From positions 868,001 to 932,000 of the forward strand of contig JADJTD010000001.1 of the NCBI GenBank assembly GCA_016711345.1: a DNA stretch of 64,000 bases, given 5' to 3'. Position 1 is the first letter of the stretch; every line of letters starts with the position of its first letter. A model generated the notes under the pieces. It searched no databases, was not told where the DNA came from, and saw only the letters and a list, made by a program, of their open reading frames with translations. This document shows positions 16,258 through 25,575 of the stretch, piece after piece. The translations under genes and the position numbers were made by a program. Origin of the DNA: Chloracidobacterium sp. Its GTDB lineage: Bacteria; Acidobacteriota; Blastocatellia; Pyrinomonadales; Pyrinomonadaceae.

Positions 16258-17811
16258 TTATTGACCTAAGTATTTTTTTCTCACAGTTTGTCTTTCGTCC
16301 TTCCGACCCTGTTTTGGCTTGATCCTATTCCTTCTGTTCGTTGGAACGGTAACCAGCGAATCCACGCCGATGGGCCGCTCACTTCGCAAATCCACCTTTA
16401 GGCCCATCTTAGAAAGATCCAAAAGAACAGACTTGAATTCATCGCAGGTAACCTTCATCTCGTGAAGTTTCATATTTTTTTGATCGGTACTGAGTTGATC
16501 CTGCTCCTCGGGTATCTGAAAAACATATCTGATCGAACCATCTTCCTTGAACTTTAGGTTCAGATAATTTTCCTGTTGATTAACCTTGAACAGAAAATCA
16601 TTTTCTTGCTCAAAATCCATAACATTCAGGTCATCCATTACGTCGTATCCCAGGTTTTCAAGACAAAGGACAAGCTGAGATTTCAAGAAAAGTTTCTCTT
16701 TCCGTCTTATCTCATCTTCTACTTGAAGATGGAGGCTGCGATCTCTAAGCTCGCCGATCCTTGCTTGCAATGACTCCACGGCTCCCTCCTCGACGCTCGT
16801 AGAATTGATTGCTCGGATGCACGAGTTGATAAGGTGTTGCTTATCGGCCAAAACCGACGAATGCACCGAAAGATTGTTCAAATCGCCCAAAAGGGTATGT
16901 AGGTCGTCCTTGAATCGTTTGATCCTCATTTCCTCAAGAATCGAGTCATGCAGTTCCTTGAAAAAGTATGTATTCCTCATACTTTCGCTCGCACTCAGTT
17001 TGCGAAACGTACTTTCAAATTCATTTCTCGCGGCGGCGTCTTGCCAACTCTTGAGAAGAGCCTCGATCCTTTCGGAAACATCCCTTAGTTCATCCGACTC
17101 GCTACTCACCGAATTTGCGGCAGTCTCGATCTGCACCGCTGTTCCCTGGAACTTCTCAATTACCAAATCGCTCACTTTAGACCGTACCGCATTGATCTGA
17201 TCCTCTTTGTCAACTGAATGGGTCACTATCAGTCCTTTCTCATTCTCCATTCTCGACGTGAATCCTACCGCGAAAGTTGAAGGAGGTTTTTCAAAATTGA
17301 TTTCCCCGATTTGCTCCGTTGCGTGTCGAAGTATATCAGGTGCTTTTTCTTCGAGATTCGTTTTCAGATAGTTCTGAATATTCGTCTTAAAATCCCCAAA
17401 GGATCCTTTCGAGGTTTCGTAAAACTGCAGGTAAGACCGGTATGACTGATAATCCTTCTGCTTATCCGCAAAATTCGTTCGAATCGCTTGACAGGAATCA
17501 AGGGTCTTGTTCAATTCAGCGATTCTGGCGCCGATCTCTCGATCTATACGGTCATAAGTTTCCTGGCCAAAACTCCCCTTGTAGTCAAAGACAAGAGCTT
17601 TTAGGGCTATATTGACATTGCTTTCCATCTTTTTAAGATCACTCTTGCAATCTAAATGGATATCCAACTCAGAATCAGTAACGTTTAGATTACTGATCTC
17701 GTCGCATAACATTTTTAGCCGTGCCTGAATCTGAAAAACCTGGTTCAATTTTCCTTCAAACACCGACAACGAGTAACTTGGCGGCGGCGAATAATCTTTA
17801 GGTCCACTCAT
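16258..17811 (-). CDS. Coiled-coil protein of the kinase/AAA+ operon
   Basis: A 517-aa protein starting MSGPKDYSPPPSYSLS, with an AAGGAG ribosome site. After this proline-rich start the sequence is almost entirely helical and charged, with long predicted coiled coils (about residues 20-170, 230-370). There is no signal peptide or catalytic motif. The end is strongly basic (TNRRNRIKPKQGRKDERQ). Between the kinase and the AAA+ ATPase it is a natural candidate for a structural or oligomerising partner and kinase substrate. A proline- and tyrosine-containing N-terminus of this kind may be a recognition tag. I do not recognise a named family. Confidence 0.7.
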   Translation of the reverse strand: MSGPKDYSPPPSYSLSVFEGKLNQVFQIQARLKMLCDEISNLNVTDSELDIHLDCKSDLKKMESNVNIALKALVFDYKGSFGQETYDRIDREIGARIAELNKTLDSCQAIRTNFADKQKDYQSYRSYLQFYETSKGSFGDFKTNIQNYLKTNLEEKAPDILRHATEQIGEINFEKPPSTFAVGFTSRMENEKGLIVTHSVDKEDQINAVRSKVSDLVIEKFQGTAVQIETAANSVSSESDELRDVSERIEALLKSWQDAAARNEFESTFRKLSASESMRNTYFFKELHDSILEEMRIKRFKDDLHTLLGDLNNLSVHSSVLADKQHLINSCIRAINSTSVEEGAVESLQARIGELRDRSLHLQVEDEIRRKEKLFLKSQLVLCLENLGYDVMDDLNVMDFEQENDFLFKVNQQENYLNLKFKEDGSIRYVFQIPEEQDQLSTDQKNMKLHEMKVTCDEFKSVLLDLSKMGLKVDLRSERPIGVDSLVTVPTNRRNRIKPKQGRKDERQTVRKKYLGQ

Positions 17812-17845
17812 AGAGAATCTCCTTTTCGATTCACTGGATAAATGT

Positions 17846-20800
17846 TCATTCTTTCGGGGCCATGTTTATAAATTTTGCCGTTCCGATTCGCTCTCGAAAC
17901 AAAAAGAGCTTGAACTTCTTCGCAGCGGGAAGCGCTCCGATAAACCCGGATAACCCTACAAAAAGTGAGAGTACAATCGCGGCCCTAATGCTAAAATCGG
18001 ATTTGCGAGTGTCAATGGTCCCTGAATTCGCCACAACCGGCACATCAGTTTGTTTCAGACGGTCTATCCCATTCTTCGTAGGAAAGCACTTTCGGCCTTT
18101 CGAGTCTACACAGTAAACCCATGGTGAGCCGCTCGAAGCGTCAGGCCAAGAACTACCTTGGGTAAAGTTTGTTCCGTCTAAAGTGACGCTTCGATTGAAT
18201 GTAAATAGGTTTCTGCCACGATAATCTTTAATCGCGCTTCCGTGATCCCTGAATGTCCCAACAAAGGTTTCCTTGTCGTGGAACTTAGAATCCGGCGAAT
18301 AGCAACTGTCGCCCCCCTTCGCTCCGAAATTGAAACACCACGAATTATTGTCGATTCTAATATTAACGATATCGCCGGGGGCAAAATTCACTCTGTTACC
18401 TTTGTTGTTTTTCAACCAAAAGGATTTTGTAACTTTAAAGACGTCCCTAGGCGTCTTAAACTCGTAATCGAATTTTCCCAGTGTCTCGATTGGCGTCGAG
18501 TGCTGATTTACTTTCTGATTGATCAAACTCTGGGTTGGAAAGCACTTTTCTACGGACCGAATCTCCAGACAGTCGAAGAACTCATTTTGCGAAAGCACTT
18601 TCAAGAAATCCCCTTTATTGTAATTGGTCCCATCCAAGCGAACGGGACTATTAAACGTCAGGTATCTTGTATTGGTGTCCCAGACGATCCAGCCCGCGTA
18701 GAAAGCTAGCAAAACGTATAGAAGCGAAAAGCCGATCGTCGCGAAGACGCTAATTAGGGCAGCCGGCCGCCAATGAACCTTCTTGTCCGCAGTTTCCAGG
18801 TCTGCCTGAAGTTTCTCCATCTTTCCCGATTTACCCTTGGAGCGATCAATACGCAAATACACAAACCGCTTTCGCGATTGCTTAATAAACTCTACTTTGA
18901 TTTGGGACTCATTATTTGGACTGAGTTTTCGAATATTGTGTTTATCACATACCGATTGAATAAAATTGTCCGCAACCGACTCAAAACTCTTAAAGAGTCC
19001 TCTTCTAAAATAATAAACCTCAAACGAGTCCGAACGTGACGTGAAATCGTTCGTAATACCGTTGTGTGAAAGGAAATTCTTCAAGGATTTATAGAATTTA
19101 TAGCTAACGCGATAGTTGCGTTTGACATCGAATGTGATGTCCATCAACTCGATGTGCGACTCCGCGTTGTCCTTGAAGATTTCGAAAACGAAAGGAACGT
19201 ATTTGAGTTTCTGTAAGTCATTTCGGCCGATCTTCTCGAGAAACTTCAATCGCTCTATGTTGAGTTGCTTGTTCGAAAACGCCGACTCACTTCTGCAATA
19301 GAGAAGCCCTAAATCGGCAAGAGAGTCAATCTGTTGATTTTGCGAATCCCTGAAATTCCTCACGGGATTGAATGCATAAAACAAGTCGACCAGACGACGA
19401 AAAGTTGCATCTTCATCATCCGGATCGATTTGTCTGAATAACTCGGTTCTGAAGTTCGAGAATGGCTGTTGTGCCATCCCAAAAACTGCATAGAGCTTTT
19501 CTATTAGAGAACTTACGACTATTTTAGTTTCGTCAAGACTGGCAGCCTCGCGTTGCCGCAACGAAAATTCCAATTGGAAAAGATAAAACCGAAGTGTTTC
19601 AGGTTTGGTAATCTTCCAGATTTCATCCAGCTTTGACAGGAAAGAGTCAACCTCCTTCTTGACATTAGGAGACCCAACAATCAGAAACGAGTCCATATCT
19701 ATTCTGACCGGCCTCTCAGGTTCGAAGTACCGAAGTAGCGCCTCCCTGACGAAGAGTGTTCCGTGAAGTTGATAAAAACTAACGAGGTTCTCGACCTCCT
19801 TCCGTGTCGGTATGTCTTTGTAGGAATCCAACCATATCCTAACCGTCCTGTACGTTGCTTCGTCCTCAAACAAATCTTTATACCAATCAGAATTAGTCTC
19901 GATAATCTTTATAAGATCCTTTTCGGTTCTAATTTCCGCGTAACCGAGCTTAACCGTTTGAACGGGAGCTGCGTCCGTTCCACCATATTTGACGGGCACT
20001 TCTTCACCCTTGAGCCACCTCTCTACTTCCTCCTGTCCCCAACGGTTTTTGTTGTAGACGAGCGTCAGCCCCTGAATTAAGGTGTTCATCCGACCAAAAC
20101 GGTCGTCAAACTGGATAAGTGGCTTCGAGTCGAATTGATGTTCACTGATTCGTTCGAATTTGTTTTTGTCGATCCTTCGAGGATCCGAGCCCTCACACAA
20201 CCATTCAGGGTAGAGAAGCTGCAGTAGGATCATCCCGAACGAATAGAAGTCATTTTTTTCGGATACGATCCCCCTACCTTGTTCCGGGGACAAATATACT
20301 TCAGTCCCCTTTACGGTTGATGTCTTTCTGATCGCTCGATCTTCGTTGAGTTTCCCAGAATCCGGAGAAACACCAACGTATTTTGCGGACCCGTAATCGC
20401 CGATTACAATATCCGTCTGATCCCGATCAATGTAAAATATATTGGCGGGCTTTAGGTCACAATGCCAGATCTTGTGTCCATGTAGTGTTTTTATACCCTT
20501 AAAAAGTTCTTTGATGATGACATTTTCGATAAACTGGGGAGTATATTTCGCACCGAAGTCTTCCACGGCGAAGAGATCGCCGCCGACGGCGAACTGCGAG
20601 ATTTCGTAGCAGTATTTGCCTCTGAATTTTTCATGCTCATATCTGGCCCCAAAATCATAAAGCCTTAAAATATCGGGGTCGTTAATGCCAATGATTTCTT
20701 TTAGCGTTTCATAATTAGGCTCTTCTTTGGGATTTGCAAACTCGAAATATAACTTGAGAGCCAAGATCGTTCCTTCTGAATCCTCGATCTTGTAGATCAC

Positions 20801-21028
20801 GGCTTCCCCTGTTCCCTCCGAGATTATGCCTCGAATCACATAATCCTGCCCTCGCAAGCTGATACTGTCTCCGATCGCAATTCCGTGGGCCCTTGATTTG
20901 AACTCCCTCTCCCTCAATTCGGCATAAGCGTACGTGTCCGAAATATTTGAATGAGAATCGTATGTTCCAGTCTTATCGTCTTGCGCAGAAGCATAGGTTG
21001 CTGTCTTGTCAAAATCGTTTTCAGCCAT
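17846..21028 (-). CDS. Membrane-anchored Ser/Thr protein kinase with repeat ectodomain
   Basis: About 1060 aa from ATG 21028, with an AGGAGG ribosome site 13 nt upstream; the open frame extends to a TTG at 21040 that sits too close to that site. The kinase domain (about 55-330) has IISEGTGEAVIYK, ALKLYF, the catalytic loop HCDLKPANI, GDYGSAK in place of DFG, and LSPEQGRG. Asp, Lys and Asn of the catalytic loop are present, so it should be active. A long helical cytoplasmic region follows to about 760. Then a membrane segment (SVFATIGFSLLYVLLAFYAGWIV), an outside region of about 220 residues with three related cysteine-containing repeats (RLDGTNYNKGDFL, TLDGTNFTQGSSW, each followed by a KCFPT element), and a final membrane segment. 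Confidence 0.88.
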   Translation of the reverse strand: MAENDFDKTATYASAQDDKTGTYDSHSNISDTYAYAELREREFKSRAHGIAIGDSISLRGQDYVIRGIISEGTGEAVIYKIEDSEGTILALKLYFEFANPKEEPNYETLKEIIGINDPDILRLYDFGARYEHEKFRGKYCYEISQFAVGGDLFAVEDFGAKYTPQFIENVIIKELFKGIKTLHGHKIWHCDLKPANIFYIDRDQTDIVIGDYGSAKYVGVSPDSGKLNEDRAIRKTSTVKGTEVYLSPEQGRGIVSEKNDFYSFGMILLQLLYPEWLCEGSDPRRIDKNKFERISEHQFDSKPLIQFDDRFGRMNTLIQGLTLVYNKNRWGQEEVERWLKGEEVPVKYGGTDAAPVQTVKLGYAEIRTEKDLIKIIETNSDWYKDLFEDEATYRTVRIWLDSYKDIPTRKEVENLVSFYQLHGTLFVREALLRYFEPERPVRIDMDSFLIVGSPNVKKEVDSFLSKLDEIWKITKPETLRFYLFQLEFSLRQREAASLDETKIVVSSLIEKLYAVFGMAQQPFSNFRTELFRQIDPDDEDATFRRLVDLFYAFNPVRNFRDSQNQQIDSLADLGLLYCRSESAFSNKQLNIERLKFLEKIGRNDLQKLKYVPFVFEIFKDNAESHIELMDITFDVKRNYRVSYKFYKSLKNFLSHNGITNDFTSRSDSFEVYYFRRGLFKSFESVADNFIQSVCDKHNIRKLSPNNESQIKVEFIKQSRKRFVYLRIDRSKGKSGKMEKLQADLETADKKVHWRPAALISVFATIGFSLLYVLLAFYAGWIVWDTNTRYLTFNSPVRLDGTNYNKGDFLKVLSQNEFFDCLEIRSVEKCFPTQSLINQKVNQHSTPIETLGKFDYEFKTPRDVFKVTKSFWLKNNKGNRVNFAPGDIVNIRIDNNSWCFNFGAKGGDSCYSPDSKFHDKETFVGTFRDHGSAIKDYRGRNLFTFNRSVTLDGTNFTQGSSWPDASSGSPWVYCVDSKGRKCFPTKNGIDRLKQTDVPVVANSGTIDTRKSDFSIRAAIVLSLFVGLSGFIGALPAAKKFKLFLFRERIGTAKFINMAPKE

Positions 21029-21032
21029 AATG

Positions 21033-21740
21033 TTAGTCAATCCTCCTGATCACAACGAGACTCACATTGTCCTCAGCCCCGTTGACCAAACAATTCTGGA
21101 TCAATACTCGTGCTTTAGTCTGACTATCGGCCTCGCCCTTTATGATCGACTTAACCGACTCTTTGTTTAGCGACTTAAAGAGACCGTCCGAACAAATAAG
21201 AAAAACATCTCCAACGACCGTACCATCGATAAAAACCTGTTTGTCGAATTTTAAATTGTCGTTCGTCCCACCAAAAAAACTGGTTATCGGACTATTCTCC
21301 TGATATTCGTCAAAGACTTGGTCTTTCGTTACCTTAAAGAACATTTCATTTCTAAAAAGCCATAACTGCGAGTCACCGCAATGAATCACGAGAAATCCGT
21401 TTGCATCGATCATCAGGCCCGTGAGAGTTGTTGCCGCCCCTGCAAGACTGACAGTCGCTTTGGTCATTGAAATAAAGTCCTTATTGATCCTTAATAGGTA
21501 TGGCTCAAAATTCGCTTCGCAAAGATCGGGGATCAAATTCATCTTTTCCAGCACATAATTTGCGGCAACCTCACCTGCCCGATTTCCACCGACTCCATCG
21601 GCAACAAAGGTGCGGCAGCTATCCTGATCGACGAAGTGCACCTCCCCTTCACTCAGGAGACGACCGTTGACGAGAATCCTATCCTCATTGGAGGTTCTTA
21701 CCGTGCCCATGTTGGTGATTCCAGAAATTTCAAATTTCAT
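21033..21740 (-). CDS. PP2C-type Ser/Thr phosphatase
   Basis: A 235-aa phosphatase of the compact bacterial PrpC/Stp type. Metal ligands are in the usual motifs: RTSNEDRIL (Asp near residue 17), VADGVGGNRAGE (about 47-58), ICSDGLF (about 183) and AEDNVSLVV (about 222). It has no membrane segment. It is the first gene of the operon, and its stop lies just before the kinase ATG; the stop region carries the AGGAGG ribosome site for the kinase. It should reverse phosphorylation by the neighbouring kinase on the FHA ligand or other operon products. Confidence 0.92.
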   Translation of the reverse strand: MKFEISGITNMGTVRTSNEDRILVNGRLLSEGEVHFVDQDSCRTFVADGVGGNRAGEVAANYVLEKMNLIPDLCEANFEPYLLRINKDFISMTKATVSLAGAATTLTGLMIDANGFLVIHCGDSQLWLFRNEMFFKVTKDQVFDEYQENSPITSFFGGTNDNLKFDKQVFIDGTVVGDVFLICSDGLFKSLNKESVKSIIKGEADSQTKARVLIQNCLVNGAEDNVSLVVIRRID

Positions 21741-21891
21741 GGTTGATGTCCTAAGAACACAAATCCGAATTCCTGGCCCGCCTGATGTAGCGCCGCCAAA
21801 CCAAATGCATACTCAAAAATTCGGAAGAAGCCTTTATCGAATAACGACTTAGACTGTTCCGTCTCTATTTAAGTTTTCTGGTAAGCGAGAA

Positions 21892-21921
21892 AGTATAACC
21901 GAATAAACAGTCAATTGTAAA
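21892..21921 (-). promoter_or_regulatory. Sigma70-type promoter of the kinase/AAA+ operon
   Basis: On the minus strand TTTACA (21921-21916) and TATACT (21897-21892) are separated by 18 bp. The PP2C start lies about 150 nt downstream, and the next genes follow with overlaps or gaps under 50 nt, so the promoter probably serves all seven genes down to 12701. Confidence 0.55.
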
Positions 21922-22316
21922 GACATTTAAGTACACAATACAAGATGTCAGATGTTGCGGAATCTGAGGGAGAACGACGAACAACCTCACGCCATTATCA
22001 ACTCGAAAAGACTAGCCTACAAAGTCTTGGCTTTTGGGCAATGTCCCAGGCCAAGGATAGGCCCCAGAAGCGGCTTGGGCTCGTTTGGTTCGGAAAGTGG
22101 TGTTGTGTGCGATCTTTACAAAGACAAATGTGGGTTTTTATCTGACATTTGGGACTAGAGGTGCTTTTTCTCAAGAACGTACCAGACGCAAGGAGAAGAA
22201 AATGGCTTCAAAGCAACAATAAAGCAGGTGTACATTCCGCGATTAGTATCAGCTACCGATACACATGTCCGGATTTGAGGCTCTCCCCACTCGATTACCA
22301 ACCCTAGGGCCGCGGA
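21922..22316. other. Intergenic stretch, no gene seen
   Basis: About 395 bp between the kinase-operon promoter and the end of the 136-codon gene. Two overlapping plus-strand frames (21945-22145, 21952-22158) have no ribosome site and no protein-like composition. I see no RNA gene or convincing terminator. Confidence 0.5.
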
Positions 22317-22727
22317 TTACCGAAAGTATTCCTTTTTCAATTCGCGGAGATATAAAGCCACATCGTCCGGATCCGCATCCGTTCCTTCGAGCGCAAACGA
22401 AATACTATTGCCGGGACCACTGAAGTTGTGCTGCGGTGATGGGGAAAAGGTAGTTATTCGCACATGCCCCTTGTCCGGAGAATAGCATTTGCAAAACGTG
22501 TAAACCAGTAGCTCCAGTGTTAACCAGGCATTGACGGACGGAGAATACTGTCTGGCAGGCCGGAGCTTAAATGACACCTCCCAACTCCCGGCCGGGAGTT
22601 GATAATGTTTGTTGTTTTGGTGGCCACCGCAACTGTCGATAGTGTAGATACCTTCAAACGCACTCAGAGCTTTTACCAAACCCACGATGTTAGAGTCCAT
22701 TTCATCGTACGGAATTTCATATCCCAT
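22317..22727 (-). CDS. 136-aa conserved protein, copy 1 of a duplicated gene
   Basis: A 136-aa soluble protein with a TIDSCGGHQNN motif at about residue 31 and an aromatic, charged C-terminal half (CKCYSPDKGHVRI, FSPSPQHNF, DADPDDVALYL). It has no signal or membrane segment. A nearly identical gene lies at 25576-25986; the copies differ mainly near both ends. The SCGGH element after a strand recalls the SCSG loop of TYW3-like proteins, but I do not consider homology shown. A ribosome site (AGGAG) precedes the ATG and is also shared by the other copy. It lies about 195 nt downstream of an unknown gene that follows an HTH gene. Confidence 0.7.
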   Translation of the reverse strand: MGYEIPYDEMDSNIVGLVKALSAFEGIYTIDSCGGHQNNKHYQLPAGSWEVSFKLRPARQYSPSVNAWLTLELLVYTFCKCYSPDKGHVRITTFSPSPQHNFSGPGNSISFALEGTDADPDDVALYLRELKKEYFR

Positions 22728-22737
22728 TCTTTTTCTC
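22326..22737. repeat. Direct repeat, copy 1 (about 412 bp)
   Basis: This stretch matches 25585-25996 in the same orientation, with only scattered mismatches in the central 300 bp and more at the edges. It covers nearly the whole 136-codon gene and its ribosome site. The similarity ends shortly before each start-upstream region, so the duplicated block is the gene itself. Recombination between the copies would delete the intervening HTH and unknown genes. Confidence 0.8.
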
Positions 22738-22921
22738 CTCTTGACTTCGAGTTTCCACCCGCCGATTCAGATTTATGATTACCGATCTTGCCTGATTTGT
22801 CGCATCACCAACTAGTATCATCCTTTTTCTGGCTCGATGTCTTTGGCAGAAATTCGATATGCTCCGCCGCGATCCAGCGTTTTGGAAAGAGTTCGACAAA
22901 TTTGTCAACAAACAGTTTGCT

Positions 22922-23893
22922 TTAAGGCGATTCATGATAAGTCGCCTCGGCTTCAAGCGCCGTATAGACTGCATTTCGAATCACTCGCTCGAACTCTTCT
23001 CTTTTGACCTCGGACCGCCAACCACTGATTTTTTCCATCTCTTTTGTGAATTTATATTTACGGATCGCTTCAAAAACGACGTTCGAAATGAACATTGCGT
23101 GTCGTTGATTTTCATTCATGGTCGAAAAACACTCGGTTGCTTCGTAAGTATAAAACGTGCGATCAAAAGGTTTCTGTTTTTTGCCATCAACAAAGGCGAG
23201 AATTCTTTCAACAAATATCGCCGTAACCTTATCCGTGACGGGCACTGACTCGATGACGGCCTTCAATGCGGGAATGATCGCCGCGACTTCACCAATTTCT
23301 TGTTTGCCGATATAGCCAAGACTAGACACAACTTCGTCAAATCTGCCCGATATTAATTCCACGCCCAACTCGTAGCAAATGTCGTACGGCTTGCTGTAGC
23401 CGCGAAAGCCGTATATCCGATCAAGACATCGCTCAGCGGCCGCAACGTCGCCGGCTCGGAGAAATTCAAGCCCGTCGGCGAATACTTCCTCCTCCTCTTG
23501 GGTGGCAACCCGCAAAAGCTCCTCGGCCCCCACTTCGATCGCTCGCCCGAGTTCGTCACGCGTAATCCGGGCGGACGCCGCAAACAGACCTTCAGCGCTG
23601 AGCTCAATAAGTCCTATCTTAACAACTTCCAGGATCTCATTGAGCGTAATTCCAAGTTCTTCGGCTGCAACCGCCAGCGGAATCTCGTTGTATTCTTCAG
23701 GGCGTTCAAGGATTATTAGCTCTTCATTGAGTTCAAAGATCTTATTGGCCTGTCGCTGCTGCCAGTCTCCAAAGGCGTCCTCGGTCTTAAAGTCACGGAC
23801 GGTCTTCATTTGAATCAGTTTCTGGACTTTTTCAATTTCCTTTTCGATCTGGCCTCGTCGCTGTTCGATCGGTGTCTGTCTAGATTTCTTCAT
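22922..23893 (-). CDS. 323-aa helical protein of unknown function
   Basis: A soluble, mostly helical acidic protein. The first 70 residues are charged and probably coiled-coil (QRRGQIEKEIEKVQKLIQMK). A region near residue 75-135 (IPLAVAAEELGITLNEILEVV, then ARITRDELGRAI) looks like a small helix-turn-helix or winged unit that may bind DNA. The rest is helical repeats with no catalytic motif. The start lies 15 nt after the stop of the HTH gene, so both are one transcription unit. No membrane segment. I do not recognise the family. Confidence 0.65.
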   Translation of the reverse strand: MKKSRQTPIEQRRGQIEKEIEKVQKLIQMKTVRDFKTEDAFGDWQQRQANKIFELNEELIILERPEEYNEIPLAVAAEELGITLNEILEVVKIGLIELSAEGLFAASARITRDELGRAIEVGAEELLRVATQEEEEVFADGLEFLRAGDVAAAERCLDRIYGFRGYSKPYDICYELGVELISGRFDEVVSSLGYIGKQEIGEVAAIIPALKAVIESVPVTDKVTAIFVERILAFVDGKKQKPFDRTFYTYEATECFSTMNENQRHAMFISNVVFEAIRKYKFTKEMEKISGWRSEVKREEFERVIRNAVYTALEAEATYHESP

Positions 23894-23908
23894 GTTTGGC
23901 TATCGTCC

Positions 23909-25036
23909 TTAATAAGGGGGGGCATCCTGGCCGCCGGTGATACTACGTAAAGGATCGACGCTGTCGACATAGTTCTCGGCCCACTTAAGCCATGCTGCCT
24001 CATCGCTTCCTTCAATAATCCGGCCGTGTTTCTCGATCAGCCGAGCCCGGTACGCTTTCAAATAATTTCGCATGTTATCGCACGCCGCCCATCGGGCCGC
24101 ATCTTTCTCGAGTTTTTCCCGTCTGGTTTTTTCTTCCTCTTGCTTACGAATAAACTCCCGGCGGCGCTCTTCAGCGTCCGCCTTTCGCCGCGCGTCTAAA
24201 ACTAAAGGCTCGAGCATCAATATCACGCCCGTCATCACCTCATTTAGGCGATCCTCAAGAGCAAGACCTTTTCTGTCTCGCCATACCTCATAGTTGGAAT
24301 ACCGTGAACGGATCTTGACGGTGAGCTTTCCGGTCGGACAGGCCTCAAGTAGGTCCAATATCAAGTAAGGTGGTTTCTTCTTCTCGTCCGGGGTCAGTTC
24401 CCGGCGAACGTTGTTGATCTGTTCATAAAGTGCGATCTCGATCTCCTCTCCTTTCTTCCTTATGCGTGTCGCTTCGCCCCGCCAAGGATCTTCCGCCACC
24501 AAAACCTCATAGCCTCGATGCTCCAAAGATTTGATCAACGCATCCATTATTCGCAAGGCCCGGTCGACCAGAGGTGCAGAAACTGAGATGTTCAGGTAAC
24601 CCTCTCTTTGCGGAAGACTGACAGCTTCTTTCTGAGAATGATCGACCGTTTGAAAGTAAAGACCGGCTCTTTCGACAAGGGGATGTGCATTCTCCAGAAC
24701 GGGAGATATTTGAACTTGGTTTTCCGCGAGATGCTCTCGTTCGATGAGCGTCCGGATTTCAGGAGGGATCGCGTCAGCGGAGGTATCAACCGTACGATTG
24801 AGATATACCGTTGAGATGGTCCGGTCAGTAGCAGCAGGCAGTGGGGTATTTTTTACACTTTTGCCGGTTTCCCTCCTTCGCCAATACCCTAGAGGTGGTT
24901 TGGGAACATTCATCCGCTTGCAGATCTTGCCGACCATTACGTCCGAGATTCCAAGTTCAGCTGAGACCTGAACCGTTGGCCTGTCCCAAACCATCTGGTA
25001 GAGCTCATCTCTGGTCAGTTTTCCGGGTTCGTTCAT
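23909..25036 (-). CDS. HTH-containing protein of mobile-island type
   Basis: A 375-aa protein whose N-terminus reads LTRDELYQMVWDRPTVQVSAELGISD and then CKRMNVPKPPLGYW, a helix-turn-helix with the characteristic PxPPxGYW end found in a conserved hypothetical family common on plasmids and integrated islands. The middle has beta-rich segments (RIKKKGEEIEIALYEQ-like), and the C-terminal third is a long charged helix (EERRREFIRKQEEEK). Function is unknown; sequence-specific DNA binding is likely for the N-terminus. It heads the short operon with 22922-23893 and lies between the two copies of the duplicated 136-codon gene. Confidence 0.7.
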   Translation of the reverse strand: MNEPGKLTRDELYQMVWDRPTVQVSAELGISDVMVGKICKRMNVPKPPLGYWRRRETGKSVKNTPLPAATDRTISTVYLNRTVDTSADAIPPEIRTLIEREHLAENQVQISPVLENAHPLVERAGLYFQTVDHSQKEAVSLPQREGYLNISVSAPLVDRALRIMDALIKSLEHRGYEVLVAEDPWRGEATRIRKKGEEIEIALYEQINNVRRELTPDEKKKPPYLILDLLEACPTGKLTVKIRSRYSNYEVWRDRKGLALEDRLNEVMTGVILMLEPLVLDARRKADAEERRREFIRKQEEEKTRREKLEKDAARWAACDNMRNYLKAYRARLIEKHGRIIEGSDEAAWLKWAENYVDSVDPLRSITGGQDAPPY

Positions 25037-25168
25037 AGCAAGAAACAGGGTCAGTTTTAGATTAGATTATCACCCGAATTAGTTGTAGGATCACACTCTA
25101 GGACACAGAAGAATAGCCGCTTAGCAGTCAACCATTAAAACCAGCACCTAAACAACGATCTTAGATAG

Positions 25169-25570
25169 ATGTTCAATTCAAAGCTACTCAAAGAAACAAG
25201 ATGCTTAGTGCGCGTCATAGCTCTCTTGTTCGGCCTATTAAGTCTTTCGTGTTTTGTTAGTGGTCAAACACAGGCGGAAAATCAAACACGGAGACTGGTT
25301 TTATCATTCACCAGTATCTGTTGCGGAATCGATCGGGATGCAAAGCGGAAATTGGATGACTTCATCACAAAATATGAGAAGGCCCAGGGTAAGCAACTCA
25401 AAAAGACGGTAGTTCATTGGGGCAAAGAGGGTGAAATAGATTATTGTTTTGAGCTCTCAGAGCTATCGCGAAAGGAGCGGAAAGCATTCATTTCTAAAGT
25501 ACGATGGCTTATTGGTAAATCAAAATTAGTCGATGTCAAGGAGAACGCAGCTTGCCAAAGTGGGCGCTAA
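25169..25570 (+). CDS. Small secreted protein, function unknown
   Basis: A 133-aa protein with a signal peptide: a basic start (KLLKETRCLVR), a hydrophobic core VIALLFGLLSLSCFVSG and a cleavage site near GQTQA. The mature part of about 100 residues has four cysteines (ICCGID, a central DYCFEL and ENAACQ near the end) and many lysines. It ends 5 nt before the convergent copy 2 of the duplicated gene. Divergent from the HTH gene, with 132 nt between starts. No family is recognised; the phrase SFTSICCGIDRDAKRKL is the most distinctive part. Confidence 0.6.
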   Translation: MFNSKLLKETRCLVRVIALLFGLLSLSCFVSGQTQAENQTRRLVLSFTSICCGIDRDAKRKLDDFITKYEKAQGKQLKKTVVHWGKEGEIDYCFELSELSRKERKAFISKVRWLIGKSKLVDVKENAACQSGR

Positions 25571-25575
25571 CTGCG

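Noticed and set aside
22317..22727. TYW3-like tRNA modification enzyme
   Set aside because: Only a short SCGGH element recalls the family; the rest of the protein does not match.
22717..22974. 85-codon minus-strand ORF between two genes
   Set aside because: It overlaps both neighbours, lacks a ribosome site and has a composition unlike them.
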